64,000 bases of DNA from Erinaceus europaeus (GCF_950295315.1 NC_080176.1:36476189-36540188); one strand, 5' to 3'; shown: positions 23,403-34,822, numbered from the stretch's first letter. Program-made: numbers and translations. Notes: generated by a model from the letters alone, not told the origin.

Positions 23403-23760
23403 TTAGGAGCTGGGAGGCAGATCATCTGGTAAAGTGTACACTTTTCCATCTGTGAAGGCTTGGGTTTAAGGCCACATCCACTACATGGGGTCACCTGCAT
23501 GGGAGAAAGGTCAGAAGTAGTAGATCAGTGCTGTAGTGTCTCTACCCCACATCCAAAGAAGAATTAGAAGAAGAAAATTAGAAAGAAGAAAAAGAAGTAG
23601 TAGTAGAAGGAGGAGAAGAAGGAAAAGGAGGAGAAGAAGGAGAAGGAGAAAAAGAAGGAGTAGGAGAAAGAGAAGAAAAATTCCACTGAAGGTGGTAGAA
23701 TTAGATAGGCACAGAGTCCTAGCAGAGACCTTAGTAACAAAATAAACAAACAAACAAAAG
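23403..23760 (+). mobile_element. SINE type F with purine microsatellite tail
   Basis: Head gctgggaggcagatcatctg and body cagtgctgtagtgtctctac lead into an expanded GAA/GGA tract at 23562-23683, then the distal module and (AAAC)n tail. The arginine-rich frame on the plus strand and the leucine-rich frame on the minus strand are translations of the microsatellite. Confidence 0.75.
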
Positions 23761-24450
23761 TTCCAAGTTGGATACAGGCATCACAGCGTTATTTACAATA
23801 ACCAAGAACTGGAAATAACCTAAGTGCCCAGTGATGAATGGCTGAATAAATAGCATGTACAAGTCAGCAAGATAACATGGCTGCTTTCTCCTGCCCTTGA
23901 CCTAGGTTCAAGCCTGGCTCATACACCACTGGAAAAAATGCTGATGCTGTAATCCTCTCCTCTCCATTCCTCTCCTCTCCTCTCCTCTCCTCTCCTCTCC
24001 TCTCCTCTCCTCTCCTCTCCTCTCCTCTCTCCTCTTCCCTTCCTTTCCCTTCCCCTCCCCTCCCCTCCCCTCCCCCTCCCCTCTCCTCTCCTCTCCTCCC
24101 CTCCCCTCCCCTCCCCTTCCCTATTTAAAAAGTTGTTCTAGAACAGTAAAACTCAAGTAGCAAGAACAAAATAGAGGGTCATGGTATATATACTCATTGG
24201 AATACTACTTATCTATAAAAAAAGACAAAGTCCTGCTATTACAGCAACATGGAAGAAGCTAGAGGGTATTAAGCTTAGTGAAATAAGTCTGATAAGCACT
24301 GTATGATGTGGAAGATAAAGGAATAATAATAATAAAGCAAAATAAAATTAGACTGTGAGAACAAAGGAGAGCTAGAAAGGGAGAGATTGTGGATAAGTCA
24401 GGTGAAGATGATCAACTATAATGTGAAAATGTGAATTAGATTTTTGTGGC
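23761..24450 (+). mobile_element. Old L1M ORF2/3' end, interrupted by a SINE
   Basis: Positions 23761-23857 (ttatttacaataaccaagaa, gtgcccagtgatgaatggct) and 24170-24450 (ggaatactacttatctataa, agtgaaataagtctgataag) are consecutive parts of an old L1 3' end. The SINE at 23858-24125 separates them. Confidence 0.7.
23858..24125 (+). mobile_element. SINE with a (CTCTC)n expansion
   Basis: A degraded head with ctaggttcaagcctggctca is followed by about 165 bp of CTCTC and CCCCT pentamer repeats (about 23955-24120). The pyrimidine-rich body of a tRNA-SINE is the likely seed. Confidence 0.65.
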
Positions 24451-24556
24451 AAACCTAAAGCAGCATACACAGGTGTTAATTTATGATGCTGTTAAGTCAG
24501 AGACCTACCAAATGTTATCAGCCAATCCTACTTCAGTTTTTAAAGGTCTCAGAGCA

Positions 24557-24815
24557 CTGCAGCTGGGCAGTAGCACACCCAATAGAGCACACATTTCATG
24601 ATGAGCAAGGACCCAGATTCAAGTGCCCTATTCTCCTGCAGTGGTGGCAGAAGAGTTTCATGAGGAGTAAAGCAATGCTACAGGATTCTCTCCTGTCTGC
24701 TTCTCTCTGTTCTTATCAGAAAAAGAAAGACAAAGGTAAAAGAATGGCCTCTGGGAACAGAGTTGTCACTGTGCTGGTAACAAATCCCAGCAATAGCCTT
24801 TGTGGTAATAAAATC
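24557..24815 (+). mobile_element. SINE type B/F
   Basis: Head ctgggcagtagcacacccaa, body, then ggcctctgggaacagagttg and cccagcaatagcctttgt. Confidence 0.7.
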
Positions 24816-24846
24816 ATTTTAATGAATTAATATATAATGCCCATAG

Positions 24847-25262
24847 TGTTGGTATGCTTCTAAAAACCCCTTCTGTTTCATTGGTTTAATCCCCCCTGCT
24901 TAACACTATTCTATTTACATAACCACTTCATTCTATTTACATAACTGCTGTTAACAAGCACCACCCTCCCTCCAGGGCATTGGTGGTTCAGTGATAGAAT
25001 TCTTACCTGCTCCACCCCCTCTCCTTTTCATACCCTGATTTTCACCAGTCACTTTTCTCTCCACCCTCTCTGCATCGCATCCTGTTCCGACCCTACTGGG
25101 CTAGTATATTTATAAGGACAAGATTGTTTGTAGTTTTTAGTTTAGTCTAGCTTGGTATAGATTGTGCTGCGTCCTGCATGAATAAAGAGATACTGCGTAC
25201 AACCCAGCTATGAGTCCCGGGTCGTCTGTTACCCACCGGTGAAGCCAGCCCAGTGAAAACAA
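24847..25262 (+). mobile_element. Solo LTR, about 416 bp
   Basis: It starts tgttggtatgcttct, exactly like the LTR at 35054. A TATA-like tatttataagg lies near 25107-25117 and AATAAA at 25181-25186, followed by a U5 with gtctgttacccaccggtgaa. The 3' boundary is uncertain: the left flank ccatag (24841-24846) is matched only imperfectly by acatag at 25264-25269. A tRNA-like insert sits in its U3. Confidence 0.8.
24977..25011 (+). pseudogene. tRNA-Gly 5'-half-like insert inside the LTR
   Basis: These 35 bases match the first 35 bases of tRNA-Gly (the gcattggtggttcagtg start) at about 31 positions, judged from memory. The match stops in the anticodon loop. C-rich flanks ccaccctccctcc (24961-24973) and ccaccccctctcc (25012-25024) agree at 11 of 13 positions. 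The related LTR at 35054 has no such segment. It is not a functional tRNA gene, because the 3' half and B box are missing. Confidence 0.55.
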
Positions 25263-25282
25263 TACATAGAAGCAGATAGATA

Positions 25283-25503
25283 GCCCATGTTCAGTGGGGA
25301 AGCAATTACAGAAGCCAGACCTTCTACCTTCTGCAACCCTCAACGACCCTGGGTCCATGCTCCCAGAGGGCTAGAGAATGGGAAAGCTATCATAGGAGGG
25401 GGTGGGTTATGGAGATTGGGTGGTGGGAATTGTGTGGAGTTGTACCCCTCCTACCTTATGTTTTTGTTCATTAATCCTTTCTTAAATAAAAAATTTAAGA
25501 AAA
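25283..25503 (+). mobile_element. L1 3'UTR terminal insertion, with TSD
   Basis: A 221-bp 5'-truncated copy contains only the last part of the 3'UTR (gaagcaattacagaagccag to the AAATAAAAAATTT tail). The perfect 15-bp TSD agaagcagatagata lies at 25268-25282 and 25504-25518. The insertion falls beside the 3' edge of the LTR at 24847. Confidence 0.93.
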
Positions 25504-25518
25504 AGAAGCAGATAGATA

Positions 25519-26002
25519 AGGGCATACAGAACATTGTTTTTTGTTTGTTTTCCTTTGTTTACTAGTTCTGTCTACACCATGTTTGGATTCTTGGGATTGT
25601 GCTTATCTGAAACCATGTTGACACAGACATGAATGTTCTGAATTTTTAAAGGATATGTGTGTGTGTGTGTGTGTGTGTGTTGTTGTTGTTGTTGTTGTTG
25701 CTTACTGGAGCACATTTCTCTTAATGAAAAGTTTTTGAAACTCTGTAAAAAAAATTCACAACATGTAGTCACTTGAGAATAACAACATGTTTTCTTTGGG
25801 AAAAACAACTGAAGAAATAACTCAAAGCAGTGGACATTGTTCATATGTTATTGTTCAGGATTAAATACTCAGGGGTGGGGAAGAGCTACAGAGTTCCTCT
25901 GAGGGCAAACTCTTCTTGATAGTTTCTGGGGAGATCACAACTTGGACACATTGTTTTCACATATAACTACATAACTGAGTCTTTAGAAAGACCATATATA
26001 GT
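25519..26002. other. Single-copy DNA with a TG/TTG microsatellite
   Basis: (TG)n followed by (TTG)n lies at 25656-25700. The rest shows no feature. Confidence 0.6.
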
Positions 26003-26243
26003 CCTCTGTTGTTTTGTTGTTGTTGTCATCACCAGGGCTTCATTTAGGAATGCTTTTCCATATAAAGTGGGGAATAGGGGGAGAGGGAGTAACAAGGACA
26101 GAGTCTGCAGCACAGAAGCACCCCCACCCCCACCCCCAGTGCCACTGCACTCTCTTGCAGTGAAACTGGGGCTTGAGCTTGGGTCATGCGCATGGAAAAG
26201 CAGGCAATGTTCTAGGTGAGATGCCTTGCACACCTCTACAGCT
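26003..26243 (-). mobile_element. SINE, antisense, degraded
   Basis: TTGTTGTTG start, accagggcttcattta, a CACCCC-rich tract at 26120-26140, gaaactggggcttgagcttg and a head remnant. Confidence 0.6.
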
Positions 26244-26271
26244 CTCTATTTTGAAGTATCAATATTTTCTT

Positions 26272-26463
26272 TAATTTAATTTTTTATTGCCACCAGGGTT
26301 ATTGCTAGGCTTGGTGTCAGCACTATGAATCCACTGCTCCTGGCAGCCATTTATCTTTCTTCCCACCCATGCCCCTTTCTATTATTTTTTATAGGACAGA
26401 GAGAAGATGGGAAGATAAATAGAGAGAGAGAAAGACAACTGCAACTTTATCACTTGTGAAGTG
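26272..26463 (-). mobile_element. SINE type A, truncated
   Basis: Antisense distal module (ccaccagggttattgctagg, gaatccactgctcctggcag) and body. It is cut at acttgtgaagtg, so the head is missing. Confidence 0.8.
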
Positions 26464-26504
26464 CTGTGTGTGTCAGCACCCCAAACTAGAAGAAAATTTA
26501 TAAA

Positions 26505-27905
26505 TAAAATAAATTGTTTCCCCATCAACCTGATCTTGGGCCCATAAACATTCATAGCACAGGACCCTGTATAACCTCTGAGTCCTTGTCAGTCTGAGCT
26601 CACAGTCCATGGTCACAGCTGGGAACATTCTAGGCTGCAATCATTTCAGGACCCGTCTTCCTCGAGTGGCAGGATAGGATGACCCAGCCTCCCCTCAAAG
26701 GGTAGGGAAGTCCCTTCCATTGTTACTTTATAGAGAGGACAATTCCTGGGATGGACCACAGTTGGATTATGATGACATTTCTGACGTAAGTGACCAGTGA
26801 TGTGGAAGTAGGGACCTACTAGAAGTCTAGGCCCATCATTATCTGTGGGGGAATCTAAGGTTTCACTAACAAGGGCCCCAGATGATGGTATTAACCAAAG
26901 AGATCATCATTAAGTGAGCCAGTCTCTTGCCTTTATCCAGCTTTTGTAGTCCTTTCTTTATCTGAAAATCTTGGACTTTCTCCCACTTGTTAAATCATTG
27001 AGTGTTATTTGTTGTATCCAACCCAGTATTAGGTTTATGAGGTCTGCCTTTTTTGGGCCTTTCTACTAGATTGCCACACTTATTAGGTCTAAGTATAATC
27101 AGAGAATTTATGATGCCTTTTTTAATCCCTTCTGCTAGGATTCCAGGTTTATTAGGTCTAAGTCTGATCACAAAGGACTACTAAGCACTTTTGCTGGGAT
27201 ATGGTACAGATGTGGTTGAGTTAGGCAGGACCCACAAACCACCATATTTCCATGCAAGTATTATTATTTACATATCAATCTTCTGCCTTGTTTTAAAAAT
27301 GACTCCTTCGCCACTATATTACCCCCTCAGGGTATCGCCTTTTCCCGCCAGCTAAAACCCTAGCAAGCATTGCTACAAAAGCTTTCTACCTTCCGAGAGT
27401 GCCTTGTTTTCCCCACCCCTTTTCCTAGCCAATTCCATCCCAACTTGCCACTTCCAGAATTCTTCTATAGAAGTCACTTCTGTTACTGCTCTCTCTCTCT
27501 TTCTCTTCTATGTCCAGACTTTGAGAAGGGCTGGCATGCATAGTGGGAGGCAGACATTTTGCTAGCTCCATGTGGCCTAAACCTACTGTGCTCACAACTG
27601 ACTCTGGGGCGTCTGCATGAATAAAGATTTGCGTTCCCACTCTGCCATGAGTTCCTGGTCTCTTCTCTCTCCGGCGACACTAGCCCAGCACACTTTTACT
27701 TTGAGTTATATAATTTCCCTTTGTTTATGGATTTCTGTACACCTATACCCAATACCATAGGCCCTAACCTGAAACTAGTATCTGTAACTGTTAGATAATG
27801 TGCCATCTGAAATAGAACTAGGTAGTCCCATGTGTTAGGAAAGATCTCACCAGGTTAAAGGAATTGGGAAGTTGACATCTCAGGCTTGGTGTCTCTGGTG
27901 ACAAT
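26505..27905 (-). mobile_element. L1 3'UTR, interrupted by an LTR
   Basis: Positions 26505-27191 (gggcccataaacattcatag, gacccgtcttcctcgagtgg, ccagcttttgtagtcctttc) and 27697-27905 match the inner part of the long 3'UTR seen at 43650-44369. The terminal 700 bp of the UTR is absent. The LTR insertion splits the copy. Confidence 0.8.
27192..27690 (+). mobile_element. Solo LTR, 499 bp, 6-bp TSD
   Basis: It starts tgctgggata, ends agcccagca, and is flanked by cacttt at 27186-27191 and 27691-27696. AATAAA lies at 27620-27625. The R/U5 text (atgagttcctggtctcttct) resembles the LTRs at 24847 and 35054, while the U3 differs. It is nested in an L1 3'UTR, so it post-dates that L1. Confidence 0.9.
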
Positions 27906-27912
27906 CCTTCTG

Positions 27913-28168
27913 CCTTTTTTTTTTCATTGTTGTAGTTATTATTGTTGTTGTTGATGTTGTCATCCTTGGATAGACAACATCCAAGAGACAGAGAGAAGTG
28001 GAGAAAGGGAAGACAGAGAAGGGGAGAGAAAGATAGATACCTACAGACCTGCTTCACTGCCTGTGAAGTGACTCCCCTGCTGGTGGGGAACCAGGGGTAG
28101 AACCTGAATACTTATGCTGGTCCTTGCACTTCACAACAGGTGTGCTTAACCTTCTGCGCTACCGCCCG
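27913..28168 (-). mobile_element. SINE type A
   Basis: Antisense copy with poly-T, GTT-rich tail, body, and head ending ctgcgctaccgcccgacacc. A small local rearrangement at 27965-27995 repeats atccttgga/catccaaga around the usual ttggatag. Confidence 0.88.
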
Positions 28169-28410
28169 ACACCCTCTGCTCTCTTTTTAAAGGTTTCTAC
28201 CCAACATATTGCAAGTACCAATATAAACTGATGAAGGGATTCATCCTGAACACTAAATGGAATATTTTTCCATAAAGTCCAAATAGGACATGAAATAATG
28301 AACCTAGCACAGTGTCTTCAACATCAAAGGCTGTGTCAAGAAGGTTCATCATTATGCAAAAAGATCACACACTAGTGTTAAAAATGAACTATGGAATGAA
28401 AAAAAGATTC

Positions 28411-29157
28411 GACTTCCGGAGGCGGAGCTACGAGCAGCAGATCACTTTCTCTCCTCTCCTCTCCCAGATCAACTAGGAATACCCAAGGAGACAACCTGGG
28501 ACCAAAACAAGACAGGACTAGAATGACGACAGGAACCCAGTAAATCACTGGTGAGTAAAAACACGTGTGGCTTGTGACAGAGAGGAGAGAGGGGCCTAAG
28601 GAGAGACTAAGTGACTGCTAACAGTTCAGCAGTTTATCAGTGGAGACACCACCTCCAGTCTGCTCCACCAACAAGGGGACAGCTTAAGGGAGGAGAGGAC
28701 TCCCCAGAGACTCACCACGTGCAACTCTGAGTCTTCATTGCTACTACCCTCAGAATCTGGAACAGCAACAGGGAGGGACACCAGGGGACAGAGATCTAAC
28801 CAGGAAACTCAGGAGAAGACCTATACCTCAGTGGCATAGCTGAGGAGCTGTGAAAGTCTCTTTGCATAACCACTGGATTATCTCTGCCACACCCTGCTTT
28901 ATCTCTTGGTCAGGAGTCAGTGATTAAGCTAAGAAGCCTATTGATAGTTTAAAAGCCCTCAGGCTCCCATAGCCTACAGGGAAGAAAAAAAAAGAGGCTT
29001 TTAAACCACTGAGCTCCAACTCAGGGATTGAAAAAACTGTTAACTTCCACCACTGTAAAGCCTTTAATTAACTTACTTAGACACAAGTCAATCCAGGCAA
29101 TAGTGATCAATAATTTGAAAAGTACTGATAAAGGGAACTCATAACAAAATATATAAA
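28411..29157 (+). promoter_or_regulatory. L1 5'UTR (internal promoter region)
   Basis: GC-richer than its surroundings, it starts gacttccggaggcggagcta and contains ctctcctctcccagatcaac. The same text, diverged, recurs at 62060-62795, which confirms it as the L1 leader. In L1 this region carries the RNA polymerase II promoter; activity here is not inferable. Confidence 0.8.
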
Positions 29158-30139
29158 ATGGTTAAAACAACAAGAAAAAATATTGGAGAATCGAACCAGG
29201 ACAAGAGTCCAGCTAAAAGTCCTCCAGAGGGTGAAATCAAAACAACGAGTTCAACATCCAAACATTAGCTAAGGAAATAATAACAGGAGTGAGTAAAGAA
29301 TTTGAAAAAATTGTAATCAGAAATGCAGGAACAACAAATGAGAATATGGAAGAAAATTCTAATTATCTCATGGTTATTAGAGCTGAAAGCTGAAATCGGT
29401 GAGCTAAGAAGGCAACTAGCTGAACAAGCTAAAACAGTATCAGAGCAGGGCAACAAAATAGATGAACTCCAGAAAGCAGTAGAGGGCAGAGAGAATAGAA
29501 TCTATGAGGCTGAAGACAGAATTAGCAAGATTGATGATGAATTAGAGGCAACTAAAAAGAAGTAAGAGATCTCAAAAAGAGATTAAGAGATGCTGAAAAC
29601 AACAACAGAGCCCTATGGGATGACTTCAAAAGAAACAATATACGCATTATTGGCTTAACAGAGGAAGAAAGAGAAGGAGAGGAAGAAAACATTCTCCAGG
29701 CCATAATAGCTGAAAATTTCTCTAGTCTAGACAACATCAAATACATAAAGATTCAGGAAGCCCAGAGGGTCCCAAACAGAATGAACCCAGACCTAAAGAC
29801 ACCAAGACATGTCATACTTAGAATGGAAAGGAATAAGGATAAAGAATAAGGATAAAGAAAGGATCCTGAAGGCTGCAAGAGAAAAACAAAGTCACCTACA
29901 GAGGAAAACCCATAAGATTAGCAGCAGACTTCTCCATACAAACACTACAGGCCAGAAGAGAATGGCAAGATATCTATTGAGTGCTCAATGAGAAAGGCTT
30001 TCAGCCAAGAATACTATATCCTGCTAGACTGTCATTCAGACTAAATGGAAGCATCAAAACCTTCTCAGACAAGCAACAGTTGAAGGAATCAACTATCACC
30101 AAGCCTACCCTGAAAGAAGTTCTGAAAGGTCTCCTATAA
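29158..30139 (+). pseudogene. L1 ORF1 pseudogene (RNA-binding protein)
   Basis: ORF1 proteins of L1 form coiled-coil trimers that bind L1 RNA. The presumed start ATG is at 29158. The frame meets a TAG at 29266-29268, after 36 codons, and further shifts follow. The coiled-coil is visible in 29323-29565 (heptad-like E/K/L-rich sequence). The RNA-recognition core follows near 29580-29830 (shifted frame), and the C-terminal domain near 29830-30000. The stop is TAA at 30137-30139, and ORF2 begins 56 bases later. The copy cannot encode a working protein. Confidence 0.88.
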
Positions 30140-30195
30140 ACAACCAGACCACCACAAATAGGACATATATCAAAACACTCTAAAACTCTACAAGA

Positions 30196-33100
30196 ATGGC
30201 GTTAAAATATCTTCAATCTTTGATATCAATAAATGTCAGTGGTGTGAATTCACCTATTAAAAGACACAGAGTAGGAAGATGGATCAGAAAACACAACCCA
30301 ACAATATGTTGTCTACAGGAAACTCACCTAACTCAACAAGACAAACACAAACTTAAGTGAAAGGATGGAAAACTATGATATAAGCCAATGGCCCACAAAA
30401 AAGGGCAGGAACAGCTATTCTCATATCTGACATGATAGACTTTAAAATAGATAAGATTTAAAAAGATAGGAATGGACCCTACTTAATGCTCAGAGGATCA
30501 GTCAATCAAGAGGACTTAACAATTATTAACATCTATGCACCCAATGAGAAGCCATCTAAACACATTGAACTTCTACTGAAAGAGCTACAGCAATATATTA
30601 ACAGTAACACAGTCACAGTAGGGGACTTCAACACCCCACTCTCTCAACTTGACAGATCACTCAGGAAGAAAATCAGTAAAGACATAAGGGAGCTAAATGA
30701 AGAGATAGATAAACTAGAACTATTGGACATTTTCAGAGTCATTCATCCCAAGAAACTGGAATACACATTTTACTCAAGTCCACATGGGTCATTCTCAAGG
30801 ATGGACCATATGTTAGGCTACAAAGACAGCATCAGCCAATTCAAGAGCACTGAAATCATCCCAAGCATCTTCTCAGACCACAGTGGAATTAAACTAACAC
30901 TTAACAATCAACAAAAGATTAGTAACAGTCTCAAAATGTGTAAGCTCAACAGTACAGTTCTTAACAACTTCTGCGTCAAAGAGGAAATCAAGAAAGAAAT
31001 CAAAATGTTTCCAGAGTTCAATGAAAATGAAGACACAAGCTATCAAAATATTTGGGACACAGGTAAAGCAGTCCTAAGAGGGAAGTTCATAGCTATACAA
31101 GCACACATTAGGAAACAAGAAAAAGCACAAATAAACAGCCTGATTGCACATCTTAAAGACCTAGAAGAAGAAGAACAAAGGAACCCTAAAGCAACCAGAA
31201 GGACAGAAATCACTAAAGTTAGGGCAGAAATAAATAACATTGAGAATAAGAAAACCATACAAAAGATCAATGAAAGTAAATGTTGGTTCTTCGAAATAGT
31301 AAACAAAATCGACAAACCTTTAGCTAGACTCACAAAACAAAAAAGAGAGAAGACCCAAATAAATCGGATAGTAAATGAAGGAGGAGATATCACAACAGAC
31401 ACCACAGAAATTCAACATATCATGCGAGGCTTCTATGAACAACTATATGCCACCAAGCTAGAGAACCTGGAAGAAATGGACGATTTCCTAGATACCTACC
31501 AACTTCCAAAACTAAGTAAAGAGGAAGTGGATACCATGAACAGGCGCATCACAGCTAATGAAATTGAAACAGTTATCAAAAATCTCCCCAAAAATAAAAG
31601 TCCTGGACCAGATGGTTTTACAAATGAATTCTACAAAACCTTGCAAGAAGAACTAATACCTCTACTTTTAAAAGTCTTCCAGAAGATTGAAGACACTGGA
31701 ATACTCCCTGCCAGCTTCTATGAAGCCAACATCACCCTGATACCAAAAGCAGACAGGGAAACAACCAAAAAAGAACTACAGACCAATATCTCTGATGAAC
31801 ACAGATGCAAAAATATTGAACAAAATTCTAGCCAACTGGATACAGCAGTATATCAAATAGATTGTTCATCATGACCAAGTGGGGTTTATCCCAGGCATGC
31901 AAGGTTGGTTTAATATATGTAAATCAATCAATGTGATCCTCCACATCAACAAAAGCAAGACCAAAAACCACATGGTCATATCAATAGATGCAGAGAAAGC
32001 CTTTGACAAAATACAACATCCCTTTATGATCAAAACACTACAAAAAATGGGAATAGATGGAAAATTCCTGAAGATAGTGGAGTCTATATATAGCAAACCT
32101 ACAGCCAACATCATACTCAATGGTGAAAAACTGGAAGCATTTCCCCTCAGATAAGGTACTAGACAGGGCTGCCCACTATCACCATTACTATTCAACATAG
32201 TTTTGGAAGTTCTTGCATAGCAATCAGGCAGGAGCAAGGAATTCAAGGCATACAGATTGGAAGAGAAGAAGTCAAACTCTCCTTATTTGCAGATGACATG
32301 ATAGTATACATGGAAAAACCTAAGGAATCTAGCAAGAAGCTTTTGGAAATCATCAGGCAATACAGTAAGGTGTCAGGCTATAAAATTAACATTCAAAAGT
32401 CAGTGGCATTCCTCTATGCAAACACTAAGTTAGAAGAAATTGAAATCCAGAAATCAGTTCCTTTTATTATAGCAACAAAAACAATAAAATATCTAGGAAT
32501 AAACCTAGCCAAAGAAGTGAAAGACTTGTATACTGAAAATTATGAGTCACTACTCAAGGAAATTGAAAAAGACACAAAGAAGTGGAAAGATATTCCATGT
32601 TCATGGGTTGAAAGAATTAGCATCATCAAAATGAATATATTACCCAGAGCCATCTACAGATTTAATGCTATCCCCATCAAGATCCCAAGCACATTTTTTA
32701 GGAGAATAGAAAAAAATGCTACAAATGTTTATCTGGAACCAGAAAAGACCTAGAATTGCCAAAACAATCTTGAGAAAAAAGAACAGAACCGGAGGCATCA
32801 CACTCCCAGATCTCAAATTGTATATAGGGCCATTGTCATCAAAACTGCTTGGTACTGGAACATGAATAGACACACTGACCAGTGGAATAGAATTGAGAAC
32901 CCAGAAATGAGGCCCCACACCTATGGACATCTAATCTTTGACAAAGGGGCCCAGACTATTACATGGGGAAAGCAGAGTCTCTTCAACAAATGGTGTTGGA
33001 AACAATGGGTTGAAACATGCAGAATGAGAACCCAGAAATGAGGCCCCACACCTATGGACATCTAATCTTTGACAAAGGGGCCCAGTCTATTACATGGGGA

Positions 33101-33708
33101 AAGCAGAGTCTCTTCAACAAATGGTGTTGGAAACAGTGGGTTGAAACATGCAGAAGAATGAAACTGAATCACTGTATTTCACTGAATACAAAAATAAATT
33201 CCAAGTGGATCAAGGCCTTGGATGTTAGACCACAAACTATCAAATACTTAGAGGAAAATATTGGCAGAACTTCTTTCCGCATACATTTTAAAGACATTTT
33301 CATTTCAATGAAATGAATCCAATTACAAAGAAGACTAAGGCAAGTATAAACCTATGGGACTACATCAAATTAAAAAGCTTCTTCACAACAAAAGAAACCA
33401 CTACCCAAACCAAGAGACCCCTCACAGAATGGGAGAAGATCTTTACATGCCATACATCAGATAAGAGTTTAATAACCAACATATATAAAGAGCTTGCCAG
33501 ACTCAACAACAAGACAATAAATAACCCCATCCAAAAATGGGGGGAGGACTTGGACAGAATATTCACCACAGAAGAGATCCAAAAGGCTGAGAAACACATG
33601 AAAAAATGCTCCAAGTCTCTGATTGTCATAGAAATGCAAATCAAGACAACAATGAGATATCACTTCACTCCTGTGAGAATGTCATACATCAGAAAAGAAA
33701 TAAATTAT
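30196..33708 (+). pseudogene. L1 ORF2 pseudogene (endonuclease/reverse transcriptase), truncated
   Basis: The start is ATG 30196. A TGA at 30358-30360 ends the frame after 54 codons. A 462-codon open piece (30486-31874) then holds the GDFN and SDHSGIKL endonuclease motifs and the start of the reverse transcriptase. Compared with the reverse-strand L1, two bases are missing near 31774 (AAAAGAAAACTAC shortened). A TCA-to-TAA change lies at 32152-32154, one C is lost near 32216, and one A is gained near 32714. The catalytic FADD box is intact at 32286-32297. A 131-bp tandem duplication starts at 32895. The frame ends in the region that precedes the cysteine-rich domain, so that domain is missing. 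Confidence 0.92.
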
Positions 33709-33799
33709 AAAAAAAAATGAACTATGAAGTTCAGACTTATTCAAACTCTAAGCACATAGAATTTTATTCATTAAAAGCAAGTGTCTGCTTTCTTCCTTC

Positions 33800-34480
33800 T
33801 CCCCCCACCCGAGTCTAATATCATTTTTATTGAGGAAATATTGATTTACAGGCATTTTGTTGTCACAGGGGTACATTTCCACATCACTCCCAAGACAGGT
33901 ATCGGTAAATTTCACCTTCAATCAAATCATTATTTTATTCCACCATAGGGACTTAGGCCCCACAATCTTCCTTTAGTTTTCTCCCCTTCCCTCTTCTGGG
34001 CCCCCAAATTAGACTACAGTCCATTGAGGATTAACCTTGTATTGTCCTTTGCTTTGTATCTTAGATTCTGTCTGTGAGTGAGACTATCTGGTATTTGTTC
34101 TTTTCTTTCTAGCTTATCTCCCCCAACATGACTCCATCTAGTTGTAGCAAAGGACAAGATGTCATTATTTCTTATATTTGTGTATATATGTCACACCTTC
34201 TTTAGCTATTCATGTGTCACTGGACACTTGCGTTGTCTCCAAATGTTGGCTATTACAACAGCACTGCCATGGCTGTAGATATGCATATATCATCTCAAGT
34301 AAATAGGTCTTTTTGCATTCTCTGGATAGATGTTTAGGAGAGGAATTGCTGGTGTATATGCTAGGCTGATTTTAATGTTTTCAGGAATCTGAACACTCTT
34401 TTTCACAGGGGCTCCACTAACTGTACTCCTACCAACAGTGTAGGAGAGCTCCCTTTTCTCCATATCCTTACCTCAAATGT
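33800..34480 (-). mobile_element. Old L1 3' end (L1M-like)
   Basis: Antisense text of an older L1: ttattgaggaaatattgatt, ggggtacatttccacatcac, catgactccatctagttgta, ggagaggaattgctggtgta and ctcctaccaacagtgtagga. The order matches the 3'UTR and end of ORF2 read backwards. Confidence 0.75.
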
Positions 34481-34611
34481 CCGCTTTCTAACTAAAATAT
34501 TATTGGGGCTTCTTGTAATCTTTAATAGAATATTTAGAGAACGTGTTGCCAATTCACTTTTGTATGATGAACACAGTTCAATTCTAAGGAACAAATTATA
34601 AATGCACATTA

Positions 34612-34822
34612 TTTTTTAAATATTTTCTTTTTAAATTATTTTATTCTTACTTGATAGGACACAGAGAGAACTTGATTGGGGGGGAGGAAAATAAGAGGAG
34701 AGAGAAATAGAAATGCCAGCAGCTTGTGAAGCTTCCACCCTGCAGGTGGGGAAAAGAAGCTTGAACCAGGGTCCTTGCACATGGTAATGTAGGCACTCAA
34801 TACAGTACACCACCACCCAGCC
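34612..34822 (-). mobile_element. SINE type B
   Basis: Antisense, with ccctgcaggtggggaaaaga and the head end acaccaccacccagcctg. Confidence 0.88.

Larger units (their letters stand above)
28394..33712 (+). mobile_element. L1 with intact 5' end, ending early inside ORF2
   Basis: A 5.3-kb element is flanked by the 14-bp TSD aaaaatgaactatg (28380-28393 and 33713-33726). It contains a 5'UTR, ORF1 and most of ORF2, but no end of ORF2 and no 3'UTR. Its last bases are gaaataaattat then A's. The element reached full 5' extension, so this is not ordinary 5' truncation. Seventeen bases (28394-28410) between the TSD and the first recognisable 5'UTR base are unexplained and may be untemplated. Confidence 0.92.

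Noticed and set aside
23536..23753. Arginine-rich and leucine-rich frames on opposite strands
   Set aside because: Both are translations of the GAA/GGA microsatellite in a SINE tail.
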